A stretch of 7,429 nt of DNA, taken from an uncultured Spirochaetaceae bacterium (GTDB lineage: Bacteria; Spirochaetota; Spirochaetia; Treponematales; Treponemataceae). Below are positions 1 to 6,273 of this stretch, piece by piece. The stretch spans positions 1-7,429 of the forward strand of contig CACYDQ010000328.1 of NCBI GenBank assembly GCA_902773215.1, read 5' to 3'. The notes under the pieces were generated by a model that did no database searches, was not told the origin of the DNA, and worked only from the letters and a program-made list of their open reading frames with translations. The stretch's first letter is position 1. Every line of letters begins with the position of its first letter. The position numbers were made by a program, and so were the translations under genes.

Positions 1-840
1 ACATACAGGAGCGAGATTTGACAAGTCAAAAGTGAGGACTTTCTCATATTTGGCATCCGGGTCGTCATGCCACTTGCTGTAATCGGCGAGGGCCTCCTCC
101 TTGCTCTTGTACTCGCCCTGGATAAAGGGCCAGAGGTAGTCCACGGTCTTTTCGTCCGGCAGGCAGATTCCGCTCGTCGCGCCGGCCTCGACGGCCATGT
201 TGCAGACCGTCATTCGCTCCTCCATGGAGAAGTTGTCCACGACCGGCCCGGTAAACTCAGCGACGCAGTTGGTCGCACCGTTCACGCCAATCTGACCGAT
301 AAGGAAGAGAATCACGTCCTTGGCGTAAACCCCCTTCTTGAGGCTTCCGTTCAGGACGAACTTGATTGTCTTGGGAGTGCGGAAGGAGCAGACCCCCTTC
401 AGAATGCCCACTTCCAGGTCAGTCGTACCGACACCGGCGGCAAAGGCACCGAATGCCCCGTGGGTGCAGGTGTGGCTGTCACCCATGATGACCGTAAATC
501 CGGGGCGGACAAAGCCCTTCTCTGGGAATATCGCATGGCACACACCGTTATCCCCGATGTCATAGAAGTCTTCTATATCGTGCCGCCGTGCCCAGTCGCG
601 GAGAATCTTCTCCTGGGTCGCGCACTTGGAGTCCTTGGCTGGGCTCACATGATCGATGACGGCCTTGATTTTGGTCTTGTCAAAGACCCGGTCCATTCCC
701 CGCTCCACAAGGTCGTTTATCGCGATAGGCGTGGTTATCTCGTGGCAGAACACCCTGTCCAGCTTGAGTATGTTCGTTCCCTCAAAGGGCTGGTCCACAA
801 GGTGGGCATCAAAAATCTTCTCTGCAATTGTCTTACCCAT
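1..840 (-). CDS. leuC: 3-isopropylmalate dehydratase large subunit, 3' end cut by window
   Basis: Aconitase-superfamily large subunit that, with LeuD, isomerises 2-isopropylmalate to 3-isopropylmalate in leucine synthesis in the cytosol. I translated 280 codons, open to the left edge. The start MGKTIAEKIFDAH is typical of LeuC. GDSHTCTHGAFG at residues 120-131, followed by FAAGVGTTDLE, is the family signature, and MEERMTVCNMAVEAGA near 206-221 is also conserved. Spacing fits the shorter subtype of about 420 residues shared with archaeal LeuC and homoaconitase. The three cysteines that bind the 4Fe-4S cluster in this family should lie beyond the left edge, so catalytic integrity cannot be judged. 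The ATG at 838-840 is supported by AGAGGT six bases upstream (847-852). It has its own promoter. A homoaconitase or dimethylmalate dehydratase role is possible, because these paralogues look alike and leuD is not visible. Confidence 0.93.
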   Translation of the reverse strand, partial: MGKTIAEKIFDAHLVDQPFEGTNILKLDRVFCHEITTPIAINDLVERGMDRVFDKTKIKAVIDHVSPAKDSKCATQEKILRDWARRHDIEDFYDIGDNGVCHAIFPEKGFVRPGFTVIMGDSHTCTHGAFGAFAAGVGTTDLEVGILKGVCSFRTPKTIKFVLNGSLKKGVYAKDVILFLIGQIGVNGATNCVAEFTGPVVDNFSMEERMTVCNMAVEAGATSGICLPDEKTVDYLWPFIQGEYKSKEEALADYSKWHDDPDAKYEKVLTFDLSNLAPVC

Positions 841-876
841 AGTCGTACCTCTGCAATATCTCTTTAATCTTATTGA

Positions 877-905
877 AGTATATTAAGTAATGTTGGATTT
901 TGCAA
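877..905 (-). promoter_or_regulatory. Sigma-70-type promoter for leuC
   Basis: On the minus strand TTGCAA (900-905) and TATACT (877-882) are separated by exactly 17 bases, in the short gap between tsaB and leuC. Transcription would begin near 870, giving a leader of about 30 nt with the AGAGGT ribosome site. The leader is too short for a leucine attenuator, T-box or riboswitch. No terminator for tsaB is visible here, so some readthrough from the tsa operon is possible. Confidence 0.72.
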
Positions 906-928
906 GGGGGAAAATGAGATTCTGGCAA

Positions 929-1612
929 CTATGCCTTAGATTTCTTGGCCTCAAGGACAAGCTCCGCCTCGCTTTTCCGGGCGTAGAGAGGACCGTCATA
1001 ATCCTGCAAGGGCTGTGTGCCAGCAGCAACCTGTCGTTCTGCAAGGGCGAACAGGCCGTCAGTACAGTCGCCATCTGCAGAGAAGTCCTCAAGAAGGATA
1101 AGAGGCGAGACCTGCCGCACCCCCTCGGCAAAAATCCGCGCGGCGGGTCCGGCAACAATTGTCCTTTGCTCCTGGCTCAGAAGCCCCGCTATGTCAGAGA
1201 CAGCCCTGTCTTCTATTTCCGTCAGGGCTTTCCCCTTGGAGAAAAATTGGTAGAAGTACTCGTCCTCTTTTGCCTCAATGACGCTGATGACGCTCTCCGC
1301 TCCGGCACAGGGGAAAACATAGGCCTCCAGACTGGGGATGCCGTAAACAGGAGTCCCGCAGGCAAGGGTCAGGGCCTTGAGCGTACTCAGCCCCAGACGG
1401 AGGCCTGTGAACGAACCGGGGCCCAGGGTCAGGCAGCTGTAATCCAGCTGGGAAGGGGTCAGCCCCAGCTCCCCCATAACAAAGTCAACAGCAGGCAACA
1501 GCTTTTCTGACTGCCGGATTCCTATGTCGTATATGATTTTTACCGTGTTCTCATCACTCTTTGCGGCGATTGCGATCCGGGAGACCGCACAGTCAATTGC
1601 AAGGGCTTTCAT
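929..1612 (-). CDS. tsaB: tRNA t6A biosynthesis protein TsaB
   Basis: TsaB is an ASKHA-fold partner of TsaD. With TsaE it helps transfer threonylcarbamoyl from threonylcarbamoyl-AMP to A37 of ANN-decoding tRNAs in the cytosol. The 227-residue length is normal for the family. Signatures seen are LAIDCAVSRIAIA at residues 4-16, QSEKLLP at 34-40, the hallmark GPGSFTGLRLG at 64-74, and PLYARKSEAE at 208-217 near the C-terminus. TsaB is a non-catalytic scaffold in this family, so missing active-site residues are expected. The ATG overlaps the tsaE stop by four bases (ATGA, 1609-1612) and has no good ribosome site of its own, which implies translational coupling. It is the last gene of the operon; leuC follows 88 bases on with its own promoter. 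Confidence 0.96.
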   Translation of the reverse strand: MKALAIDCAVSRIAIAAKSDENTVKIIYDIGIRQSEKLLPAVDFVMGELGLTPSQLDYSCLTLGPGSFTGLRLGLSTLKALTLACGTPVYGIPSLEAYVFPCAGAESVISVIEAKEDEYFYQFFSKGKALTEIEDRAVSDIAGLLSQEQRTIVAGPAARIFAEGVRQVSPLILLEDFSADGDCTDGLFALAERQVAAGTQPLQDYDGPLYARKSEAELVLEAKKSKA

Positions 1613-2058
1613 TCGATTATACCGTTGTTCCAGTTGTCTATCTTAATTTCCCGGCTGCCGTCTTCCTTGGGTAACAGGCTCATCCTGATAGTCCTCTTGG
1701 GCAGGCAGGAGCCGACGTTCTCGCTCCATTCGATGACCGAAACCCCCTTGCCATAGAGCATCTCCTCGACACCAAGGTTCAAGAAGTCCTCCTCCCCGTC
1801 CAGACGGTAGGCATCAATATGGTAAAGAGGCATTCTGCCCCCCTCATACTCACTGACCAAGCAGAAAGTGGGGCTGGTCACCGTATCCTCGACCCCGAGA
1901 GCTTTCGCTATACCTTTAGTTATTGTCGTCTTGCCAGCCCCCAAGGTACCGGTCATCGCTATGATATCCCCGGCCTTCAGGAGCCTGCCTATCTTCTCGC
2001 CAAGGGCAATCGTCTCCTCCTCGGACCGGGGCGTAAAAACGAAGCTTCCGCCCGTCAT
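1609..2058 (-). CDS. tsaE: tRNA t6A biosynthesis ATPase TsaE
   Basis: TsaE is the small P-loop ATPase that binds the TsaB-TsaD complex and drives its catalytic cycle in t6A synthesis. The protein has 149 residues, normal for the family. It shows a Walker A motif GTLGAGKTT at residues 37-45, TSPTF at 61-65 in the switch region, HIDAYRL at 80-86 and VIEWSE at 108-113, all TsaE hallmarks. The ATG at 2058 shares ATGA (2055-2058) with the stop of the upstream 87-residue gene, and the downstream tsaB overlaps in the same way. Only a weak GAG precedes the start, so coupling probably supplies ribosomes. The adjacency of tsaE and tsaB supports both calls; tsaD is not in the window. Confidence 0.96.
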   Translation of the reverse strand: MTGGSFVFTPRSEEETIALGEKIGRLLKAGDIIAMTGTLGAGKTTITKGIAKALGVEDTVTSPTFCLVSEYEGGRMPLYHIDAYRLDGEEDFLNLGVEEMLYGKGVSVIEWSENVGSCLPKRTIRMSLLPKEDGSREIKIDNWNNGIIE

Positions 2059-2318
2059 GGCAGCTCGCGGTTCTTGTCCATCTTGATGACGTATTCCTTG
2101 AGAGCCTTCATCACCGGAAGAAGGGGATAGTCGAGTGTCCTGGGAATGTCGTTCACATGGTACGACCGCATTCCCAAGGGATTTATCTCGACATAAAAGG
2201 AGAAGGGAAAGGATGCCTCTTTGGAAAGGTACTCTATCACTGCCGTCGCCTTATAGCGATTTATATAATAGATATAGCCTTCTTCCTTTGAAATAGATTT
2301 AATCTCAGCCACTCGCAT
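2055..2318 (-). CDS. Small conserved-looking protein leading the tsaE-tsaB operon
   Basis: I do not recognise this 87-residue protein. It has no signal peptide, membrane segment or cysteines. It mixes charged and aromatic residues (GYIYYINRYKATAVIEYL near 14-31, SFPFSFYVEINPLG near 36-49) and ends in a probable amphipathic helix (PVMKALKEYVIKMDKN), consistent with a small alpha/beta cytosolic protein. The frame can be extended 13 codons upstream to a TTG at 2357, but that TTG is inside the -35 box of the operon promoter, so I choose the ATG at 2318. No Shine-Dalgarno precedes this ATG, and the predicted transcript starts only a few bases before it. The stop overlaps the tsaE start as ATGA, so it is probably coupled with tsaE. 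Whether it shares in t6A synthesis is unknown. Confidence 0.72.
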   Translation of the reverse strand: MRVAEIKSISKEEGYIYYINRYKATAVIEYLSKEASFPFSFYVEINPLGMRSYHVNDIPRTLDYPLLPVMKALKEYVIKMDKNRELP

Positions 2319-2328
2319 TGCATTAACT

Positions 2329-2357
2329 ATTATAGCGTAAAATTCTATTAAAAACAA
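2329..2357 (-). promoter_or_regulatory. Promoter of the 87-aa gene-tsaE-tsaB operon
   Basis: On the minus strand TTGTTT (2352-2357) and a perfect TATAAT (2329-2334) are 17 bases apart. The predicted start of transcription is around 2321-2324, three to six bases before the ATG at 2318. The -35 hexamer is also part of the U-tract of the terminator that ends the flagellar cluster, so the two transcription units are packed without spare DNA. Confidence 0.78.
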
Positions 2358-2375
2358 TAGCTTTCTTGAAAGCTA
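2350..2375 (-). terminator. Intrinsic terminator of the flagellar cluster
   Basis: Read on the minus strand, TAGCTTT, loop CAAG and AAAGCTA form a 7-bp stem (2358-2375), followed directly by TTGTTTTT (2350-2357). It begins two bases after the stop codon of the PilZ gene. The stem is AU-rich and modest in strength, but position and U-tract fit Rho-independent termination. The U-tract doubles as the -35 box of the next promoter. Confidence 0.72.
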
Positions 2376-2377
2376 GA

Positions 2378-3475
2378 CTAATCATAGTCATACACAAATG
2401 CCGCTATCCTGTTCTTGTCGGCAATGCCCAAGTCAATAAACTTGACATGGAGGAAGTACATATTGCTTTCTCCGGCAGAATCCTTCGTCGTCATAACGAT
2501 ATATCCGATTACCTGAATGGGAGTACTGCCGATGGTGAACTCCAAGCTGAGGTACTGTCCCTGCTTGATAGGAATCTGACAATCCAAGCGACATCCACCT
2601 GTGGAGATGTCATGCAACTGCCCGTCGTACCGCTTCTCAGCAATCTCGTAGTTAACAGAATTCCCCTGCTTGATTGCCTTGACGGACGAGAACTTACAGG
2701 CCACTGACAAGGGATGACGTTTGGAGCCACGGCGTTGTGCCACGGTCAACGTGCTGTTTGACGATGCAATGAGGATGAACTTGCCGCTCTTCTCTTCCTC
2801 ATAGCGGACGACACGTGACAGCAACGCATAGGAGGAACCAGAATCCGTCCTGAACGTCGTCACGAACTTTGCGAGGGGGGCGGGCTTCTTGTCGCTCGCG
2901 TGCAACTGCTGTGGTATGGAAAGAACAATCCCTTGGTTGTCAACCCGATCCAAAGTCAGCGTCCACTGGTAGTGGCTGCTGTCCATGTAAGTCAGTTTCT
3001 GTCCCTCCGGAATCGCCTTTGCGTTGGTCAGCATCGTCAAATTCTCGTGAGCCTTGTCAATCTTGTAGCGCATATCGAAGAAAAATTGCATCTTCTCTTC
3101 GTTCGCTCCAAGGCTCTTCATATCATCGTATTGCTTCTTGAAAAGCTCATTTATGGCTTCCTTATCCCGGATGAGGTACTCAAGGTTTCTCGGATTGAAT
3201 TTCTTACAGGTCGCCTCAAGGATTTTTTTCTCCTCGGCATTCAGACCTGCAAGCTGAGCTACATTATTAATGTTCTCTTTCTTGGTCGGCTTGTCTTTGT
3301 TCACTTCAAGCCAGTTGCTCTTCGCCCTGGCAGCCCGTATTTTTGCAAGTACGAGCCCAATAAAAGTCGCTCCGACGATTATGCAGAGCACGACGCCCAT
3401 AACCGCATACATCGCGCTGTTGACACCAGCCTTTCTCTCAACGTCCAGAAGCAAATTCGCATTAAAAAACGGCAT
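2378..3475 (-). CDS. Membrane-anchored PilZ-domain protein, probable c-di-GMP receptor
   Basis: This 365-residue protein has a single hydrophobic segment at about residues 21-45 (AMYAVMGVVLCIIVGATFIG and on), followed by basic residues KIRAARAK. That points to an inner-membrane anchor with a cytosolic body. Residues 60-150 are charged and helical. Residues 155-245 are beta-rich and may be a YcgR-N-like domain. The C-terminal PilZ domain carries both halves of the c-di-GMP signature: RRGSKR at 248-253 (RxxxR, R249 and R253) and DISTGG at 289-294 (DxSxxG). PilZ proteins of this layout couple c-di-GMP to flagellar rotation or other envelope outputs; here the link to motility is inferred from the flagellar neighbours. 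The ATG at 3475 is preceded by AAGGGG at good spacing. It is the last gene of the cluster, 63 bases after the 194-residue gene, and a terminator follows at once. Confidence 0.88.
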   Translation of the reverse strand: MPFFNANLLLDVERKAGVNSAMYAVMGVVLCIIVGATFIGLVLAKIRAARAKSNWLEVNKDKPTKKENINNVAQLAGLNAEEKKILEATCKKFNPRNLEYLIRDKEAINELFKKQYDDMKSLGANEEKMQFFFDMRYKIDKAHENLTMLTNAKAIPEGQKLTYMDSSHYQWTLTLDRVDNQGIVLSIPQQLHASDKKPAPLAKFVTTFRTDSGSSYALLSRVVRYEEEKSGKFILIASSNSTLTVAQRRGSKRHPLSVACKFSSVKAIKQGNSVNYEIAEKRYDGQLHDISTGGCRLDCQIPIKQGQYLSLEFTIGSTPIQVIGYIVMTTKDSAGESNMYFLHVKFIDLGIADKNRIAAFVYDYD

Positions 3476-3538
3476 AGTCTACCCCTTATATATCAAAATC
3501 GGCAGAAAAGGCAATATCACACAGCAAAAAGCCGTCAA

Positions 3539-4123
3539 TCAGAGGGTCGCAATGGCCTGCCTAATCGACTTTAATCTGGGGCTTATCTCATATTCCGCCA
3601 AATCACCGACCGTAACGGTATCGTTCCCCTCCATCGCATCCTTGAAGTCAGAAAGAATCGTAAGGAAGTCACGGAAGAAATCGATGAAGCTCGCCCCATC
3701 TATCATCAGCTTGCCATAAACCTCAGGAAAAAGGGATGTCATTGCCGCCGTATGAAAGAAATCATTGCACTCAGAGGCAAGGCTGTCTATCATCGTAGCG
3801 ACATCTTTGTCCTTCCCGCCCTGCAGGAGAACCGGGATATCCTCTAAAGAGAGCGTAGCTATGCGGTCAGAAATTCCCCGCAGGGAATCGACCAGCTGCC
3901 CCTTAGTCAGGACCGTCAGCTCCAAAGCCGTCTTGTCCTCCAGCGGATGACTCAAAATTGAATCAAACTTGTCCGGCGAGACATTCTCTCCATCCAGCAC
4001 GATTCCCACCGTAGTCGCCTCGTTCTGGGATGCCGCGTCCTCGAAGGACTTAAGGACATCCCCTACCGTCTTCTCGTCCTCGAGGGTCACGTCCACATCC
4101 TGACCGTTCACTTTAAGAAACAT
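3539..4123 (-). CDS. Unknown flagellar-cluster protein directly downstream of fliD
   Basis: I do not recognise a named family for this 194-residue acidic, cytosolic-looking protein. Residues 1-75 suggest a small beta-grasp or ubiquitin-like fold by strand pattern: MFLKVNG, then VDVTLED, a helix with VGDVLKSFED (20-29), TVGIVLDG (38-45) and ALELTVL (66-72). Residues 76-165 look all-helical, including SLRGISDRIATL and FIDFFRDFLTILSDF. The C-terminus is EISPRLKSIRQAIATL. The start lies 15 bases after the fliD stop, and its ribosome site AGGGG overlaps that stop region, implying coupling. This is the slot where the FliS flagellin chaperone often sits, but the protein is longer than FliS and I see no clear FliS signature. 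A chaperone or assembly factor role is only a guess from context. Confidence 0.85.
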   Translation of the reverse strand: MFLKVNGQDVDVTLEDEKTVGDVLKSFEDAASQNEATTVGIVLDGENVSPDKFDSILSHPLEDKTALELTVLTKGQLVDSLRGISDRIATLSLEDIPVLLQGGKDKDVATMIDSLASECNDFFHTAAMTSLFPEVYGKLMIDGASFIDFFRDFLTILSDFKDAMEGNDTVTVGDLAEYEISPRLKSIRQAIATL

Positions 4124-4138
4124 CGCCCCATCCCCTAT

Positions 4139-6214
4139 TTATTGTTTGTTGGAATTATTGGAGAAAGTATTCTGTATGGACTTCTGCTGGCTCTCCAGGC
4201 TGTTCAGGGTCCCCTCCATGTTGGAATACTTCGCCTTCAGGTTGCTCTCCTTCCGGTCCAGCTGGACCTGCAACTCCGAAATCTTCTTGTTGGAGCTCTC
4301 AATCTGGGAATCGAGCGTATTCATCTTGGACGCAATGATACCCCCTGCCTGGGTCCATGAGGCAGTTTGCTTCTCCAGCATGTAGGCTATGCCGTCATCC
4401 GCAATCAGGTCGCCGTCCTTGTCATAGCCGAAGAGCTTCTTGATATCATCCAGGTTGTTGTCGATGGCAGCGTCAAGCTTCTTCTCGTCTATCTCAAGGT
4501 AACCCCTCAGTCGTGACGCACTGTAGCTCGTGCTGTTGGTCGCGGCATTGGAGGAAATGCCTATCTGGTTGAGCATCGTAATCTCGGCGAACTCGGAGTG
4601 CGGGTATGCGGCGGTCACGATTCTCTGCATGGAGGACTTGCCGTTGTTCAACGTGAAGTCACCCATGAACATGCCGAGCTTCTCCTCAGCCTTCTCCTTC
4701 TCGTCGCTTGACAGGTAGTCCAGCTCCGTAATAATCTCGGGCTTATTGCTCGTCAGGATGTTTATCTCCGCCAGCACCTGATTGTAGTTGCCGACAAAGG
4801 TAATAAGGGCATCTTTGACCGCCTCCTTGTCGCTCGTAACGCTGATTGTCGCGGGCTTATCCGTTTTGCCGTGGACGTGCAGGGTCACCTCGGGGACAAT
4901 GTCGTCTATATCGTTGGAGCCGCGGGTCATCGTTATGCCTTCGTACTTGAGCGTCGCATCTCCCGCGCTGGTGATGGCGTGCTTGGGATTATATCCCCTC
5001 GCCTGCGCCGCATCGAACGACTGGGGCACGCTCATCGTAATGGCCTTCCCCGTATTGGAGTTGCGTATAATCAGTCCCTCCGCATCCGGATAGTCGTCCA
5101 AAGAGATGGAGACCGTCACGTTCCCGTCCTCGTCCACGGGGAGGGAACTTATGTCCAGCGGGGTTTCCGACCCGTCTTTACCCCGAATCGCAATGTAGTT
5201 GGAGTCCTCTATGGGATTAAGCGGAACTTTGTCCGCCTTGACGAGGGCCGCATCGAGAGAGGCATCGCTTTTCTCGTTGTAAATCGTTATGCCGCCGAAG
5301 GTAACGCTTCCCGCATCCGGCAGGTCGGGATTAGCGAGCGAGTTGTTGTAGCTCTCAGTGATGTCGACGGTCTCCTCCGCCTTGAAGGTGAACTGGAGCA
5401 TCTGGTTCCCGTCCGCATTGAGGCCCGAAGCCAGAGGAATCTCTATCGCATTCCGCGCCGGGATCGAAATGTTTCCGTCCTGCAACGAGACCCCGCCCTT
5501 GGACAGGGCAGGCATGTCCGACTGGGGCACGGCATCACTCGTTGCCGGAACCTTATAGTCCATGAGGGATGAAGAGAGGCTTTTCGTCTCCATCTTCGCT
5601 TCTCCCACCATATCTATCGACTTCGCAAGCTCAAGGGCCTTTTCCTTGAAGACGAGCTTATTCTCCTCCCCCTCCTTGAGCCCCTCAATGAGAAGCGCGC
5701 TGTCCTTCTTGCTCACGCCGATGACGCTTGCCTTAAGCAGATCAGCGCCGCGTTTGTTCAGAGCCTTCACGAAGTCCGGGAGCTTGCCTCCCTTCCAGTT
5801 AAAATCTATCGTCTTATCGCCGACGCCAAAGACATAACGCCCGGCCTCGACCTTGTAATTCTTGTCTATGTTGCCGCTCAGAAAGCGGTCTGCCGTCGCC
5901 TCCTGAATGACCTCAATCTTGAAGTCACCTATATCCGCATCACGGTCGGCATCCGCCGTTATCGCGTTCTCATCGGAAGATTCCGCATTCTTACTGTTAA
6001 AAGGATTATCAAATGAATAAAGGGTTTTGACGCTTTCCCTAAGGGCAGAAACCTTCTGGTTCACGACCCTCCAAGCATCCTGCTGGCCCTGATACTTCTC
6101 GACGTTGGACTCCTCCCGCTTCAAGGGAATCCTCTCAACCTCCATCAAGGCCTCAACGAGATCATTGGTTTTGTATTTGTCAGAGACTCCAGGTATACTC
6201 AACCCGTCTGCCAT
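4139..6214 (-). CDS. fliD: Flagellar filament cap protein FliD (hook-associated protein 2)
   Basis: FliD caps the growing flagellar filament and helps fold incoming flagellin; in spirochaetes the filament lies in the periplasm. The N-terminal FliD domain begins with LSIPGVSDKYKTNDLVEALM (residues 5-24) and runs into a helical stretch to about 70. The large middle, about 100-430, is beta-rich and variable. The FliD C-terminal domain is seen from VTLHVHGK near 440 through AVKDALITFVGNYNQVLAEI. It then shows IGISSNAATNSTS, a heptad-like coiled coil at about 628-685, and NTFSNNSNKQ at the end. At 691 residues it is much longer than the enterobacterial protein (about 470). The loop DKDGDLIADDG at 598-608 resembles a calcium-binding loop. 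The ATG at 6214 is preceded by GAGGGGGG. No signal peptide is seen, as expected for flagellar export. A terminator-like hairpin lies just upstream. Confidence 0.95.
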   Translation of the reverse strand: MADGLSIPGVSDKYKTNDLVEALMEVERIPLKREESNVEKYQGQQDAWRVVNQKVSALRESVKTLYSFDNPFNSKNAESSDENAITADADRDADIGDFKIEVIQEATADRFLSGNIDKNYKVEAGRYVFGVGDKTIDFNWKGGKLPDFVKALNKRGADLLKASVIGVSKKDSALLIEGLKEGEENKLVFKEKALELAKSIDMVGEAKMETKSLSSSLMDYKVPATSDAVPQSDMPALSKGGVSLQDGNISIPARNAIEIPLASGLNADGNQMLQFTFKAEETVDITESYNNSLANPDLPDAGSVTFGGITIYNEKSDASLDAALVKADKVPLNPIEDSNYIAIRGKDGSETPLDISSLPVDEDGNVTVSISLDDYPDAEGLIIRNSNTGKAITMSVPQSFDAAQARGYNPKHAITSAGDATLKYEGITMTRGSNDIDDIVPEVTLHVHGKTDKPATISVTSDKEAVKDALITFVGNYNQVLAEINILTSNKPEIITELDYLSSDEKEKAEEKLGMFMGDFTLNNGKSSMQRIVTAAYPHSEFAEITMLNQIGISSNAATNSTSYSASRLRGYLEIDEKKLDAAIDNNLDDIKKLFGYDKDGDLIADDGIAYMLEKQTASWTQAGGIIASKMNTLDSQIESSNKKISELQVQLDRKESNLKAKYSNMEGTLNSLESQQKSIQNTFSNNSNKQ

Positions 6215-6233
6215 AGTCCCGCCCCCCTCATTT

Positions 6234-6271
6234 AAAAGAAGAACTACGCTGTCCCTTGAGACAGCGTAGTT
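6234..6271 (-). terminator. Strong intrinsic terminator between flaG and fliD
   Basis: On the minus strand AACTACGCTGTC, a six-base loop TCAAGG and GACAGCGTAGTT form a perfect 12-bp stem (6242-6271), followed by CTTCTTTT (6234-6241). It starts two bases after the flaG stop codon and ends only about 20 bases before the fliD ATG. No convincing promoter fits between it and fliD, so fliD expression probably depends on partial readthrough, or on a promoter inside or upstream of flaG that I did not find. Confidence 0.88.
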
Positions 6272-6273
6272 AC

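Noticed and set aside
67..867. Long plus-strand open frame of 266 codons opposite leuC
   Set aside because: The minus strand encodes an unmistakable LeuC here. The plus frame has no recognisable domain and is an antisense shadow of biased codon use.
1616..1621. TATAAT just upstream of the tsaB start on the minus strand
   Set aside because: It is coding sequence at the tsaE C-terminus and no -35 box lies at 16-18 bases. Coupling by ATGA explains tsaB expression better.
2319..2357. Extension of the 87-residue protein to a TTG start at 2357
   Set aside because: The TTG is within the -35 hexamer and terminator U-tract, so a transcript from the strong promoter would not contain it, and no ribosome site precedes it.
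3476..3538. Possible sigma-28 (GCCGAT) or sigma-70 (TTGCCT, 16, TATATA) promoter before the PilZ gene
   Set aside because: GCCGATTT lacks a TAAA box at the right distance, and the TATATA would put the transcript start on or beyond the ribosome site.
2900..3574. Plus-strand open frame of 224 codons opposite the PilZ gene
   Set aside because: The PilZ motifs on the minus strand are clear, and the plus frame has no domain. Shadow frame.
4871..5572. Plus-strand open frame of 233 codons opposite fliD
   Set aside because: It lies wholly within fliD and has no family features and no convincing start context. Shadow frame.
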